A DNA stretch of 64,000 nucleotides from Vagococcus hydrophili (GCF_011304195.1 NZ_CP049887.1:2542001-2606000); one strand, 5' to 3'; shown: positions 45,861 to 54,573, counted from the first letter of the stretch. The notes: generated from the letters alone by a model not told the origin. Translations and numbers: made by a program.

Positions 45861-46505
45861 ATGGAACAAACGACTTTTACAAAAAGATATTTAATTGTTA
45901 ACGAAGTCTTTAATGCGATTACCCACGGGATTGGCACAGGCTTAAGTATTGCAGGTCTAGTTTTACTTATTATCAAAGGAGCACAGATGGGTGATCCCGT
46001 TCGAGTGGTCTCTTATACTATATTTGGCGCTTCGATGGTACTACTTTTCCTTTTTTCAACTTTATTTCATAGCTTGATTTTCACTAAAGCAAGAAAAGTA
46101 TTCCAAGTGTTTGATCATAGCTCAATTTACTTATTGATTGCTGGAAGCTATACGCCTTATTGTTTAGTCACTATTCAAGGGTGGTTAGGTTGGACCCTTT
46201 TTGGAATAGTTTGGAGTATTGCGATTGCAGGGATTGTCTTCAAATCAATTTGGCTTCAAAAACGAGGTAAAACAGATGTGGTCCTCTATATTATTATGGG
46301 ATGGATTTGTTTAATCGCTATCAAACCGCTTTATATCGGTTTAGGATCAACTGGTTTCCTACTTTTATTTCTAGGCGGCGTATCTTACACGGTAGGAGCA
46401 CTTTTTTACAGCATGAAAAACGTTAAATTTATGCATGTTGTCTGGCATTTATTCGTTATGCTAGGTGCAATCTTTATCTTTTTCTCAGTTTACTTGTTTA
46501 CTTAA
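45861..46505 (+). CDS. Hemolysin III / progestin-receptor family membrane protein
   Basis: 214-residue seven-helix membrane protein of the PAQR/HlyIII family (YplQ-like). The conserved NEVFNAITHGIGTGLSIAG near the start, LFHSL in helix 2-3, FDHSSIYLLIAGSYTPY and MHVVWHLFVMLGAI at the end include the conserved metal-ligand histidines. The ATG at 45861 is eight bases after AAAGGA; the ATG at 45852 overlaps that site. Family members are thought to be membrane metal-dependent hydrolases. Confidence 0.9.
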   Translation: MEQTTFTKRYLIVNEVFNAITHGIGTGLSIAGLVLLIIKGAQMGDPVRVVSYTIFGASMVLLFLFSTLFHSLIFTKARKVFQVFDHSSIYLLIAGSYTPYCLVTIQGWLGWTLFGIVWSIAIAGIVFKSIWLQKRGKTDVVLYIIMGWICLIAIKPLYIGLGSTGFLLLFLGGVSYTVGALFYSMKNVKFMHVVWHLFVMLGAIFIFFSVYLFT

Positions 46506-46518
46506 ATCAAAAATGTCA

Positions 46519-46567
46519 AAAATAAGTTGCGTGGTAAGTCCGAAAATTTACCTCACAACTTATTTTT
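46519..46567 (+). terminator. Terminator of the hemolysin III-like gene
   Basis: Plus-strand AATAAGTTG and CAACTTATT arms extend inward as GTGGTAA / TTACCTC with mismatches, followed by TTTTTTTATTT. Confidence 0.8.
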
Positions 46568-46662
46568 TTATTTATAAGACTAAAGACCAATGTTTTCTTT
46601 TTTATATTTCTTTATAATAAGAATATAAAAAAGGAAAATGGAAAATTAAGAGGACGTTGTTT

Positions 46663-47223
46663 ATGGAAATTTTTATTATTTATTCAGCTAATAATAGTTT
46701 GTTATCAAAAGCCATTAAATGTTACACCAAAGAAAAATACAATCACGTCTCTATCGCATTGGATGTTGAGTTAAAAGATACTTATAGTTTCGGTAGAAAA
46801 AAGATTAACAATCCTTTAATTGGTGGCTTTGTTAAAGAAGATTTTAAAGATCCATTCTTTTTAACGAGTCATTGTTCACTTTATTCTTTAGAAGTTACTG
46901 AAGAACAATATGAGTCAATAAGAAAAATCATTAGTTACTTTGAAACAAACAAAGAATTATTTCAGTATAATCTTTTAGGACTAGTGGCATTATCCATGGA
47001 ATATTGTATTGAAAGAGAAAACGCTTATTTTTGTTCCGAATTTGTGGCAATGCTTTTAACAGAGAGTAAGATTGCTACCTTTCAAAAGAAAAATCAATTT
47101 ATAACCCCAAAAGATTTATTAGCTTTGGATAATTTAACTAAAGTTTATGAAGGTCAAATGATTGATTATCTCTTGAATACTGTTCGTTATGAAGAGAATA
47201 ATGCGTATGCTTCATTTGCCTAA
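46663..47223 (+). CDS. Permuted papain/NlpC-P60-like fold protein
   Basis: 186-residue protein that resembles the YiiX/permuted NlpC-P60 group. The order is His first (KYNHVSIALD, then YSFGRKK) and Cys later (ENAYFCSEFVAMLL), the permutation typical of that group. No signal peptide or membrane helix is seen, so it is likely cytosolic. A lipid- or peptide-amide hydrolase role is inference. The ATG at 46663 follows AGAGGA. No operon partner; it lies in the variable region. Confidence 0.72.
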   Translation: MEIFIIYSANNSLLSKAIKCYTKEKYNHVSIALDVELKDTYSFGRKKINNPLIGGFVKEDFKDPFFLTSHCSLYSLEVTEEQYESIRKIISYFETNKELFQYNLLGLVALSMEYCIERENAYFCSEFVAMLLTESKIATFQKKNQFITPKDLLALDNLTKVYEGQMIDYLLNTVRYEENNAYASFA

Positions 47224-47266
47224 AAAACTAGTGGTCGAAAAGTTAAATTTTCAACCACTAGTTTTT
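47223..47266. terminator. Bidirectional terminator after the papain-like gene
   Basis: 13-base arms AAAAACTAGTGGT / ACCACTAGTTTTT with A and T flanks. On the minus strand it is also directly downstream of the VanW remnant. Confidence 0.82.
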
Positions 47267-47370
47267 ATTTATCGCTATGTCTAATTTGTTCTTTTGGTAA
47301 TAACTCATACTAGTTTCCAAAAAGAAAAAACTTCACTTGGGTTAATAATAATCTTTTTAATTTTCAACAT
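47265..47370 (-). pseudogene. Internally deleted VanW-family remnant
   Basis: Minus-strand sequence reads IINPSEVFSFWKLV, then jumps directly to ELLPKEQI and a stop (reading frame changes at the joint). The first half matches the start of the damaged VanW gene at 48046-48663 (28 identical bases, ACTAGTTTCC to CTTCAC), and the second half matches its end (25 of 26 bases). The central portion of about 500 bp is missing. It is a clear deletion derivative of the same family. Confidence 0.75.
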
Positions 47371-47442
47371 TTATAGTAATAGAATTCAAATTATCGAGGA
47401 AATTGTAATATAAAGAATTACTCTTAAAAAAGAATACTTTTT

Positions 47443-47793
47443 TTAAATAGGTGTGAATACAATCTTTATCAAAATACAAATCAATAGTAGTATTATAAAA
47501 AACCATATAATTTTCCCATAGATATTAAATGGATTAACAGTAACACCTATTCCATATACTTTTGGTATTATTACTGGACCATTTTTATCAGTGATATCTT
47601 CATAAAATAATTGAACTAGTTTTAAACTTAAAATTACAAGTATAATTGCCATAACCATAATAAAAGCAGTTATTGATTTTGCAATAATAAGATTAGGATG
47701 AAAAGTAATAATAAATAAGGCAGGCAAGCATATTAACAGAAAAGTGCTAAGAATATACTTTTGATATTTTTTTGTTTTTTGTTTCTTATCCAT
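47443..47793 (-). CDS. Small membrane protein, unknown
   Basis: 116 residues with three hydrophobic segments (about 13-31, 36-62 and 93-114) and basic N-terminus. A conserved-looking stretch VYGIGVTVNPFNIYGKIIW sits before the last helix. A good AGGAGAGG site precedes the ATG, which supports a real gene. I recognise no family. It is placed between the two VanW fragments, with AT-rich flanks, and may have arrived with the rearrangement that broke them. Confidence 0.6.
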   Translation of the reverse strand: MDKKQKTKKYQKYILSTFLLICLPALFIITFHPNLIIAKSITAFIMVMAIILVILSLKLVQLFYEDITDKNGPVIIPKVYGIGVTVNPFNIYGKIIWFFIILLLICILIKIVFTPI

Positions 47794-48045
47794 GTAATCC
47801 TCTCCTAATGATGATTATCTAATATTAAAGTGCGTAAAGCCCTATTGTGAATATGTATTGAAATACATTTAAAATTAAACTATTGCGAATTTAATACATA
47901 AACACTAAAAAGTTTTTACATTGCTCATTATATCACTATCAAATACTTTAGTCATAATAATCAAAATTTAGAAAGTATATTTTATTATGATAAAAAAATC
48001 GAAGTTTCACACTCTATATTTCTTTAAAACGCTCTTAATTAATGA
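47794..48045. other. AT-rich gap with no recognised feature
   Basis: About 250 bp between the small membrane protein and the VanW fragment. It is very AT-rich with no open frame with a ribosome binding site and no clear stem followed by a T run. Confidence 0.5.
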
Positions 48046-48663
48046 TCAATTGTGAAAAAATAGCAAAATAGTGATCAAAAGACTCAACTTTCGACTACTA
48101 ATTTTTATTTGTTCTTTTGGTATTAACTCATAATCAAACATCACTTCAGAACTATTATCCCATATTAATTCTTTATTTAGTTTTTCACCACTTTTTTCAT
48201 CAAAACTCACACAGTAAATTTTTGATTTTCGGTAATACTTATCATTTTTTTGATAAAAATGATAATCCTCTTCTACTATTTCATAAATAACAGCATATGG
48301 ACGTTCACTTCTTAATTCCGCATGAAGCATATCTTCCTCACACCAAAGTAACAATTGAAATGCTTGATCTGTTGTATTTTTAAATCGGTAATCCAAATTA
48401 CTGTAACTAACAGAAGTACCAGCACTTAATGGCTTTCTACCACCCTCATCAGGAGCCAGCGCATCTGAATGAGTATTGAATTCAATTATCTTTAAAGGAC
48501 TATGAATAATCAGTAAATTAATCGTGTTAGCTAAGTTACAAATCCCTCCACCAATACCTAGTACCAATTTATTTTTCTCAATCACTCGTCCTGATTTATA
48601 ACTTTTTTTCTCAGAAATTCTTCCAACTAGTTTCCAAAAAGAAAAAACTTCACCAAAAAACAT
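48046..48663 (-). pseudogene. VanW-family protein, N-terminally truncated
   Basis: Reads GEVFSFWKLVGRISEKKSY, then LGIGGGICNLANTINLLIIHSPL, DYRFKNTTDQAFQLLLWC and ELIWDNSSEVMFDYELIPKEQI, a good match to the C-terminal two thirds of VanW-like proteins. Family members are normally about 270-280 residues; the first 80 or so are absent here. Upstream of GEVFSFW the frame runs into the folA terminator and gene end (up to 48738), with no ribosome binding site. The C-terminus also carries extra residues (KISSRKLSLLI...) after the usual end. Likely non-functional. Confidence 0.72.
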
Positions 48664-48687
48664 ATATTGTTTTTTGGTGAAGTTTTT
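48642..48687 (-). terminator. Terminator of folA, 20-bp perfect stem
   Basis: Arms 48643-48662 and 48668-48687 are exact complements (AAAAACTTCACC ... GGTGAAGTTTTT) around a TATAT loop. The minus-strand tail TTTTTTC is shared with the VanW coding fragment, which begins inside the 3' arm. Confidence 0.85.
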
Positions 48688-49177
48688 AAGCATTTCTTTG
48701 ATACGTTTCAAAATCGTGAGGGTAGATATTTTTTTCATCTACTTCTCCTTCGCTGGTACTCACACAATTCCACTCTTCCCAGTCTAAGTAAGGGAAATAA
48801 GTGTCCCCCTCAAATTCAGCCTTAATTAAAGTTCTATAAAGAACATCAATATGCGGCAAGAAGTTTTTATAAATTTCTCCACCACCTGTGATAAAGGAAA
48901 TCCCTTCAAACTCATTTGCAAAGTTTATTACCTCTTCTACAGAATGCATGACTAAAGCGCCACTAGCATCATAGTTTTGGTCAGTTGTTAAAACAATTGT
49001 TTGGCGATTAGGTAATAAATGTTTCCCCATTCCTTCAAAGGTTTTTCTTCCCATTACGATGACGTTATTTTCGGTCATTTGTTTGAAAAATTGTAAATCG
49101 TTTGGCAGATGCCAAGGAAGTACTTCCTCTTTCCCAATTAAACCATTTTCATCCTGAGCCCATATAGCTGCTATCAT
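48686..49177 (-). CDS. folA: Dihydrofolate reductase
   Basis: 163-residue DHFR that regenerates tetrahydrofolate. The N-terminal IAAIWAQDENGLIGKEEVLPWHLP, with the active-site acidic region DLQFFKQ, GRKTFEGMG and FITGGGEIYKNFLP are diagnostic. It follows thyA by 34 bp, the common pairing since ThyA produces dihydrofolate. Confidence 0.97.
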   Translation of the reverse strand: MIAAIWAQDENGLIGKEEVLPWHLPNDLQFFKQMTENNVIVMGRKTFEGMGKHLLPNRQTIVLTTDQNYDASGALVMHSVEEVINFANEFEGISFITGGGEIYKNFLPHIDVLYRTLIKAEFEGDTYFPYLDWEEWNCVSTSEGEVDEKNIYPHDFETYQRNA

Positions 49178-49211
49178 TTATAAATATCCTCCCAAATAAT
49201 TCCTTTGTTCC

Positions 49212-50159
49212 TTATACCGCAATTGGTGCTTTGATCGATGGATGCGGATTGTAATTCACTACTTTAATGTCTTCCATGTCAAAATCAAAAATTGAATGTT
49301 TTTCTTTATTTAATTCAAGTGTTGGAAATTCACGAATTTCTCTAGATAACTGTTCCTGAATTTGATCCATATGATTTAAATAAAGATGGGCATCCCCAAA
49401 AGTATGAACAAAATCGCCAACTTCCAGTCCCGTTTCATGTGCAATTAGATGTGTTAACAATGCGTAACTCGCAATATTAAAAGGCACACCAAGAAACACA
49501 TCTGCGCTTCTTTGATATAGTTGACAACTTAGTTTACCATTTGCCACGTAAAATTGAAATAGGGAATGACAAGGTGGCAACGCCATATTAGGTACATCTT
49601 CTGGATTCCATGCAGAAACAATCAAACGTCTTGAGTCTGGAGTATGCTTAATCATCTCGATTAAGTCACTAATTTGATCAATCGTCTCACCCTGACTTGT
49701 TTTCCAGTGGCGCCACTGCGAACCGTAAATATTGCCTAATTCACCATATTGATTCGCAAATGCTTCATCAGCTAAAATTCGTTCACAAAAAGCTGTCATC
49801 TCTTTTTGATAAACGTTATTAAATTCAGGATCCTTAACTGCGCGACGTCCAAAATCAGTCATGTCTGGACCAACATAGTCCGCACTTTTAACAAAACGCT
49901 CAAAGGCCCATTCATCCCAAATATGGTTATTGTGCTCTAATAAATACTTAATATTTGTGCCACCTTTTAAGAACCATAACAATTCACTTTTAATCAGTGA
50001 AAATGGCACTCGTTTTGTGGTTAGTAAAGGAAATCCTTGACTTAAATCAAAGCGCATCTGATGACCGAATAAACTTTTGGTTCCCGTCCCAGTACGATCA
50101 TGTTTTTCCGTGCCTTCTTCTAAAATTTTTCTTGCTAAATCTAAATAATCTTTTTCCAT
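49212..50159 (-). CDS. thyA: Thymidylate synthase
   Basis: 315-residue ThyA that makes dTMP from dUMP with methylenetetrahydrofolate. Catalytic Cys is in [13 protein letters not shown], with [27 protein letters not shown] and the C-terminal IKAPIAV end. An insertion near residues 85-135 (the longer L. casei-like form) explains the length. Co-transcribed with folA. Confidence 0.97.
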   Translation of the reverse strand: MEKDYLDLARKILEEGTEKHDRTGTGTKSLFGHQMRFDLSQGFPLLTTKRVPFSLIKSELLWFLKGGTNIKYLLEHNNHIWDEWAFERFVKSADYVGPDMTDFGRRAVKDPEFNNVYQKEMTAFCERILADEAFANQYGELGNIYGSQWRHWKTSQGETIDQISDLIEMIKHTPDSRRLIVSAWNPEDVPNMALPPCHSLFQFYVANGKLSCQLYQRSADVFLGVPFNIASYALLTHLIAHETGLEVGDFVHTFGDAHLYLNHMDQIQEQLSREIREFPTLELNKEKHSIFDFDMEDIKVVNYNPHPSIKAPIAV

Positions 50160-50170
50160 AAAAAGGTCCC

Positions 50171-52057
50171 CTATTCTTCTACGTACTGACTTAAGTATTC
50201 CCAGCGTGCCATTTTTTCTTCTAATTTCTCTTCGGCATTCGTCACTTCTTTTTGCATATCCTGAAGTTTTAAAGCGTCACTCGAATGATTTAACATATCA
50301 TTTTGAAGTGTTTCAATCGTCGTTTCTAATGTTTCGATATCATCTTCAATGGTTTCCCACTCTTTTTGTTCCATATAAGTTAATTTATGCTTTTCAGAAA
50401 AGGCTGCCACAGTTTCAGATTTAACTTCTTTAACCACTGAATTTTTAGTAGGAGTCTCTTGTTTCTCACTCTCTAAATAATCACTCATAGAGCCGTAGAA
50501 AGGTTCAATCACGCCCTCGCCTTGAAAGACTAATAATGTTTCCATTGTTTTATCTAAGAAGTAGCGATCATGGCTAACAGTAATCACAGCTCCTGCAAAA
50601 TTATTCAAATAATCTTCTAAAATAGTCAACGTTTCGATGTCCAAGTCATTGGTTGGCTCATCTAAAAGCAAAACGTTTGGTTGTTGAATTAAAATGTTTA
50701 AAAGATATAACCGTCTCTTCTCGCCACCAGATAACTGACTAATCACCGTTCCGTGCATGTTTCTTGGAAATAAAAAGCGCTCTAGCATCTCAGTCGTTGA
50801 AATAGTTGTGCCATCTTTTTGCTCAACTAACTCAGCTTTTTCTTGAAGGTATTGAATCATTCTTTTGCTTTCATCTAAGCCTTCATTTTCTTGAGTATAA
50901 TAGCCAATTTTCACCGTTTCTCCAAGTTCAATGGAACCACTCTCTAATTCTAATTTCCCAGCGATTAAATTAAGGAGTGTTGACTTTCCAGCGCCATTTT
51001 CGCCTGTAATTCCTAATCTTTCTTTTGATTGGATTAACAAATTGAAATCAGTTAACAACTGTTTCTCTTCAATTGAATAATTAGCATGCTCAATTTCAAG
51101 AACTTTTTTACCTAAGCGTTTGGTTGCGACAGAAATATCTAAATTATCCTTACTATTACTACCTGAAACAACCTTTTTCAAGTCATCAAATCGATTAATT
51201 CTAGCTTGTTGTTTGGTTCCACGCGCTTTAACGCCGGCTCTCATCCATGCTAATTCTTGTTTGAAGAGTTGTTTATTTTTATGACTTTGTTTGCCTTCAA
51301 TTTCTTCTCTCTCAGCACGTAACGTTAAATAAGCTTCATAGTTTCCTTGGTACTCATATAAATCTCCACGAGAAAGTTCCATAATTCTGTTGGTCACTCG
51401 GTCAAGAAAATAACGATCATGGGTAGTAATCACTAATGCCCCTCTATAATCTTTTAAATAATTTTCTAACCAACGGATACTTTGATAATCCAAGTGGTTA
51501 GTTGGCTCATCCAGTAATAATAAGTCAGGTGCTTGAATTAACACTTGGGCTAAACCAAGACGTTTCTTTTGTCCACCTGACAGTTCAGACACTTTCTTTT
51601 CTAAAAATAAAATACCCAACTTACTTAAAATTGTTTTAGCATTTGTATCTGCTAACCAAGCATCTTCTTGGTTCATTAATTCTTCGGCTTGTTGATATTT
51701 TTTTTGGTATAAAGGATTATCCCCTTCACTAGCTAATTGACTAAGAGCTAACTCATAGCCTTTAACAGCCTTAATTATCGGTGAATTACCTTCAAAAACA
51801 GTATCTAAAACTGTTAAATTCTCATCAAAATCAATTTGTTGTGACAGGTAGCCAATTTCATAGTCATGAGGAAAATCAAGGGATCCCACCTCGGCTTTAT
51901 CAAGACCAGCTAAGATATTCATTAATGTTGATTTCCCAGTCCCATTAATGCCAATTAAACCGATTCTATCCCCTTCACGAATAAGGAAAGAAACATCTGT
52001 TAATAAGTCTTTAATTCCGTATGATTTCTTCAAATTATCTGCACGCAGCATCTTCAT
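50171..52057 (-). CDS. ABC-F family ATP-binding protein (Uup/YfmR type)
   Basis: 628-residue tandem-ATPase translation factor, no membrane domain. Two complete ATPase units: P-loops GINGTGKST and GENGAGKST, signatures [13 protein letters not shown] and [12 protein letters not shown], Walker B motifs [12 protein letters not shown] and [11 protein letters not shown]. The linker between them has the basic [19 protein letters not shown] segment. A C-terminal coiled coil (about 560-625) suggests Uup/YfmR rather than antibiotic-resistance types. The structured repeats lie 55 bp and more upstream of its start. Confidence 0.93.
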   Translation of the reverse strand: MKMLRADNLKKSYGIKDLLTDVSFLIREGDRIGLIGINGTGKSTLMNILAGLDKAEVGSLDFPHDYEIGYLSQQIDFDENLTVLDTVFEGNSPIIKAVKGYELALSQLASEGDNPLYQKKYQQAEELMNQEDAWLADTNAKTILSKLGILFLEKKVSELSGGQKKRLGLAQVLIQAPDLLLLDEPTNHLDYQSIRWLENYLKDYRGALVITTHDRYFLDRVTNRIMELSRGDLYEYQGNYEAYLTLRAEREEIEGKQSHKNKQLFKQELAWMRAGVKARGTKQQARINRFDDLKKVVSGSNSKDNLDISVATKRLGKKVLEIEHANYSIEEKQLLTDFNLLIQSKERLGITGENGAGKSTLLNLIAGKLELESGSIELGETVKIGYYTQENEGLDESKRMIQYLQEKAELVEQKDGTTISTTEMLERFLFPRNMHGTVISQLSGGEKRRLYLLNILIQQPNVLLLDEPTNDLDIETLTILEDYLNNFAGAVITVSHDRYFLDKTMETLLVFQGEGVIEPFYGSMSDYLESEKQETPTKNSVVKEVKSETVAAFSEKHKLTYMEQKEWETIEDDIETLETTIETLQNDMLNHSSDALKLQDMQKEVTNAEEKLEEKMARWEYLSQYVEE

Positions 52058-52112
52058 TTATTCTACCTACTCTCAAAATAGTCCAATCCATTCTACCAAA
52101 TTTAAGCCTCTG

Positions 52113-52236
52113 AAACAAGCATGATGAAAAAGGCGGTTAACTCCAAGCAACTGGAAAAGGCCTTAAACAGTCCGTGCTTCTTGGACTTTTTAAGGAGTTT
52201 GAAGTTGCCGCAGGAGTTGCCTTTTGAATCTGTACA
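52113..52236 (+). repeat. Structured 123-bp repeat, copy B1
   Basis: Paired segments: AAAAGGC (52128-52134) with GCCTTTT (52219-52225); AACTCC (52139-52144) with GGAGTT (52213-52218); GCAACT (52147-52152) with AGTTGC (52203-52208); variable apical stem CCTTAAACAGTCC with GGACTTTTTAAGG. It shares left and right flanks with A1 and B2. On the minus strand it would be part of the ABC-F gene leader. Confidence 0.88.
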
Positions 52237-52359
52237 AAACAAGCATGATGAAAAAGGCGGTTAGCTCTGAGTAAGTGGAAACCATAATAAACAATCCTGG
52301 TTTTGGATTGTTTATTATGGTTGAAGTTACCTCAAAGAGCTGCCTTTTGAATCTGTACA
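52237..52359 (+). repeat. Structured 123-bp repeat, copy B2
   Basis: Tandem copy of B1, offset 124 bp. Paired segments: AAAAGGC (52252-52258) with GCCTTTT (52342-52348); AGCTCT (52263-52268) with AGAGCT (52336-52341); GTAA (52271-52274) with TTAC (52327-52330); and a perfect 18-bp apical stem 52280-52297 with 52305-52322. The apical sequence differs entirely from B1 and A1. Base changes in the lower stems are compensated on the opposite arm. Confidence 0.9.
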
Positions 52360-52395
52360 AAACAAGCATGATGAAAAAGGGGCTTTACTCCAAAA
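52360..52395 (+). repeat. Half copy B3 of the structured repeat
   Basis: Repeats the left end (AAACAAGCATGATGAAAAAGG, identical to B1 and B2) 123 bp after B2, then stops matching just after CTCCAA. The same truncation point is seen in A2. Confidence 0.8.
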
Positions 52396-52401
52396 TCAGC
52401 C

Positions 52402-52435
52402 AAAAAAAGACCAATCTCTTTCAAGATCAGTCTTT
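52402..52435 (-). terminator. Terminator of the 152-residue unknown gene
   Basis: Minus-strand AAAGACTGATCT pairs with AGATTGGTCTTT (two G-T pairs) and is followed by a T run. It separates that gene from the repeat array. Confidence 0.8.
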
Positions 52436-52442
52436 CTCATTT

Positions 52443-52901
52443 TTAAAATTTATCTGCGTATACTTCTGTTACTGTTTTTTCAGCGTCAATAACAATATAT
52501 AATTTGTTATCTGGTGAGATTTTAGTTGTTTGGTAAACATTGTCTAAACCTTCTTGACCAGGCGTTGCTTTGTCTTTATATGGGAAGTAGATTAAATCAC
52601 TTGATCCATCGTCAAAATTAATACTCATTTTTTCAATATCTTGATATTTAACAGCTCTTGAGAACATACCTAACTCTAAACCACCTAAGTTAATATCATC
52701 AGTTTGTACATGATCTGCTTCTTGGAATACTTCAATTTTTAAGCCTTCACATGGATTAATTTTTTGGAAATCACTTCCGTTAATTCTACCGTAACTTGTA
52801 GTGACTTTACTAATCCATAAGTCCCCAATATGTTCACGTTTAATCGTCCATGTTTCATCGTTTCTAAAATAGAATTTGAAGCTGTTCATTTCTTTTGACA
52901 T
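52443..52901 (-). CDS. Unknown soluble protein, 152 residues
   Basis: No recognised family. It has no signal peptide or membrane helix and is acidic, with alternating strand-like segments (FKFYFRNDETWTI, EVFQEADHVQTDDI, KLYIVIDAEKTVTEVYADKF), so a small beta-rich cytosolic protein is likely. AGGAGA precedes the ATG and a terminator follows, so it is a real single-gene unit. Context gives no function. Confidence 0.7.
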   Translation of the reverse strand: MSKEMNSFKFYFRNDETWTIKREHIGDLWISKVTTSYGRINGSDFQKINPCEGLKIEVFQEADHVQTDDINLGGLELGMFSRAVKYQDIEKMSINFDDGSSDLIYFPYKDKATPGQEGLDNVYQTTKISPDNKLYIVIDAEKTVTEVYADKF

Positions 52902-53001
52902 CTATGATCTCCTCTTTCCTCTTAACTTATTACACGATTAGTATAACATGATAAAACTAAAAAATAAACAACTTTATTAAAAGTTTCACAAATTATACTC
53001 A

Positions 53002-53361
53002 TTATTTTATGTGAGATAAAAATTCACTTGTATTCACAATGTATCGCGTATGGTTCCCTTTTCCGACTAACACGTCATTGTCAAACATTTCAAAGGTAAA
53101 ACTCACCTTTTTCCCCTCATGTTTCATTATCTCGGCTACTACCTTAATCACGGCATCTACTTTTGATGCTTTAATGTGTTTAAAATTAATTTCAGTTCCT
53201 ACAGTTGTCTCCTCATCTGTTGTTAAAGAATCAGATAGTAACATACACGTATTTTCTGCCATAGCAAGCCCACTTGGTGTCGCTAAGACTTCTAGTGTTC
53301 CTGAGCCCATATTTAAAGCTGTTTGATTCGATGTAACTGTATATTCTTTTTCAAGTATCAC
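53002..53361 (-). CDS. Hotdog thioesterase, FlK-like family
   Basis: 119-residue acyl-CoA thioesterase-like protein. The pattern EVLATPSGLAMAENTCMLL, TTVGTEINFKHIKAS, KVSFTFEMFDNDVLVGKGNHTRYIV matches the fluoroacetyl-CoA thioesterase-like family, with the catalytic Glu and His visible. Substrate unknown. The GTG start directly follows the cca TAG and has AAAGGAG nine bases upstream, so it is coupled to cca. Confidence 0.82.
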   Translation of the reverse strand: MILEKEYTVTSNQTALNMGSGTLEVLATPSGLAMAENTCMLLSDSLTTDEETTVGTEINFKHIKASKVDAVIKVVAEIMKHEGKKVSFTFEMFDNDVLVGKGNHTRYIVNTSEFLSHIK

Positions 53362-54573
53362 CTAAAACATCTCCTTTACAAATTCAGCACTACGTTTTAG
53401 TAACAAATCTTTCTCATTAGTTAACTTAGACTGGACCACTTCTTTTTCTAAATATCCTAATGTCTCACCTAACCATTGACCAGGAGATTTCTCAAGATAG
53501 CTTAGCAAGTCTTTTCCACTCACAGCAAGTTCTTTCATTGACTTAATCGCTAATTCATCATATAGTCTAACATTTTGTTCTTCATCACTTGCTTGATTGA
53601 TTAGAAGACGAACTTTTTCAACATAGGAAACAATTTCCCTCCCTGCTTGATATAAATTAAGCTTAGACCATTCTTCAGTTTCTCTTTTTTTTAGCTGTTG
53701 AACCCCTTCTTTAACAGCAGCAATCACTTTATTAGATGCTTTCCATTTTTTTAGAAATCCAGAAACATCTGTGATTTCTAAATTATAAGAAATGAACATC
53801 CAAGCAATCATTTCATTTTCAATTCTCTGAGATTCATCAAAAAGTAATAACTCTTTTAATTTTTCACCCTTTGTTTCAAATCCTGGACAACATTCATAAC
53901 AACCTGTTTCAATAAAATCAGCTAGTCCCTGATTTCGACTTTCTCCCATTAATAATTTAATCCACTCAATATAAATTCTTTCAATGGAAATTTTACTTAA
54001 CAACTGATGATGAGTTACAATAGCTGCTTTGGTCTTCTCCTCCATCGCAAAACTTAACTGACTTGAAAAACGTAAGGCTCTCATCATTCTTAGAGCATCT
54101 TCGTTAAAACGCTCGGAAGCATCTCCCACAGCCACAATTTCTTTTCGATTAATTGCTTCAATTCCGTTAAACAAGTCGATAATATTGCCTTCTTTATTCA
54201 TAGCTAAAGCATTCATCGTAAAATCACGACGCTTTAAATCCTCTTCAAGAGATCTTACAAAAGTCACTTCATCAGGGCGTCTGTAATCTTGGTAAGTTGA
54301 CTCTGTTCTAAAGGTTGTAATTTCATATTGTTCATCCTCATGTAAAACAAGAACCGTTCCATGCTCAATCCCAACATCAATGGTTTTCTTAAAAATCTGT
54401 TTAATTTCTTCAGGAAAAGCACTGGTTGCGATATCCACATCATGAATTTCATGATCTAAAATAATATCTCGGACACTTCCTCCAACGAAATAAGCCTCAA
54501 AACCTGCTTCTTCAATTTTCTCAATAATCGGTAGTGCTTTTATAAATTCTTCAGGCAACTTATTTGTTTTCAT
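53362..54573 (-). CDS. cca: CCA-adding tRNA nucleotidyltransferase
   Basis: 403-residue class II CCA-adding enzyme that builds or repairs tRNA 3' ends without a template. The head motif YFVGGSVRDIILDHEIHDVDIAT carries the catalytic DxD, and RRDFTMNALAM and EDALRMMRALRF (motifs C and D) follow. The C-terminal body is divergent but of normal length. It sits before a thioesterase gene and after a MazG-type gene. Confidence 0.95.
   Translation of the reverse strand: MKTNKLPEEFIKALPIIEKIEEAGFEAYFVGGSVRDIILDHEIHDVDIATSAFPEEIKQIFKKTIDVGIEHGTVLVLHEDEQYEITTFRTESTYQDYRRPDEVTFVRSLEEDLKRRDFTMNALAMNKEGNIIDLFNGIEAINRKEIVAVGDASERFNEDALRMMRALRFSSQLSFAMEEKTKAAIVTHHQLLSKISIERIYIEWIKLLMGESRNQGLADFIETGCYECCPGFETKGEKLKELLLFDESQRIENEMIAWMFISYNLEITDVSGFLKKWKASNKVIAAVKEGVQQLKKRETEEWSKLNLYQAGREIVSYVEKVRLLINQASDEEQNVRLYDELAIKSMKELAVSGKDLLSYLEKSPGQWLGETLGYLEKEVVQSKLTNEKDLLLKRSAEFVKEMF

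Noticed and set aside
48664-48738. Start of the VanW-like frame inside folA
   Set aside because: These codons come from the folA end and its terminator and have no similarity to VanW proteins.
52113-52395. Possible CRISPR array (repeats with spacers)
   Set aside because: The spacers are about 88 bp, each folds on itself, the repeats are degenerate, and no cas gene is in the window.
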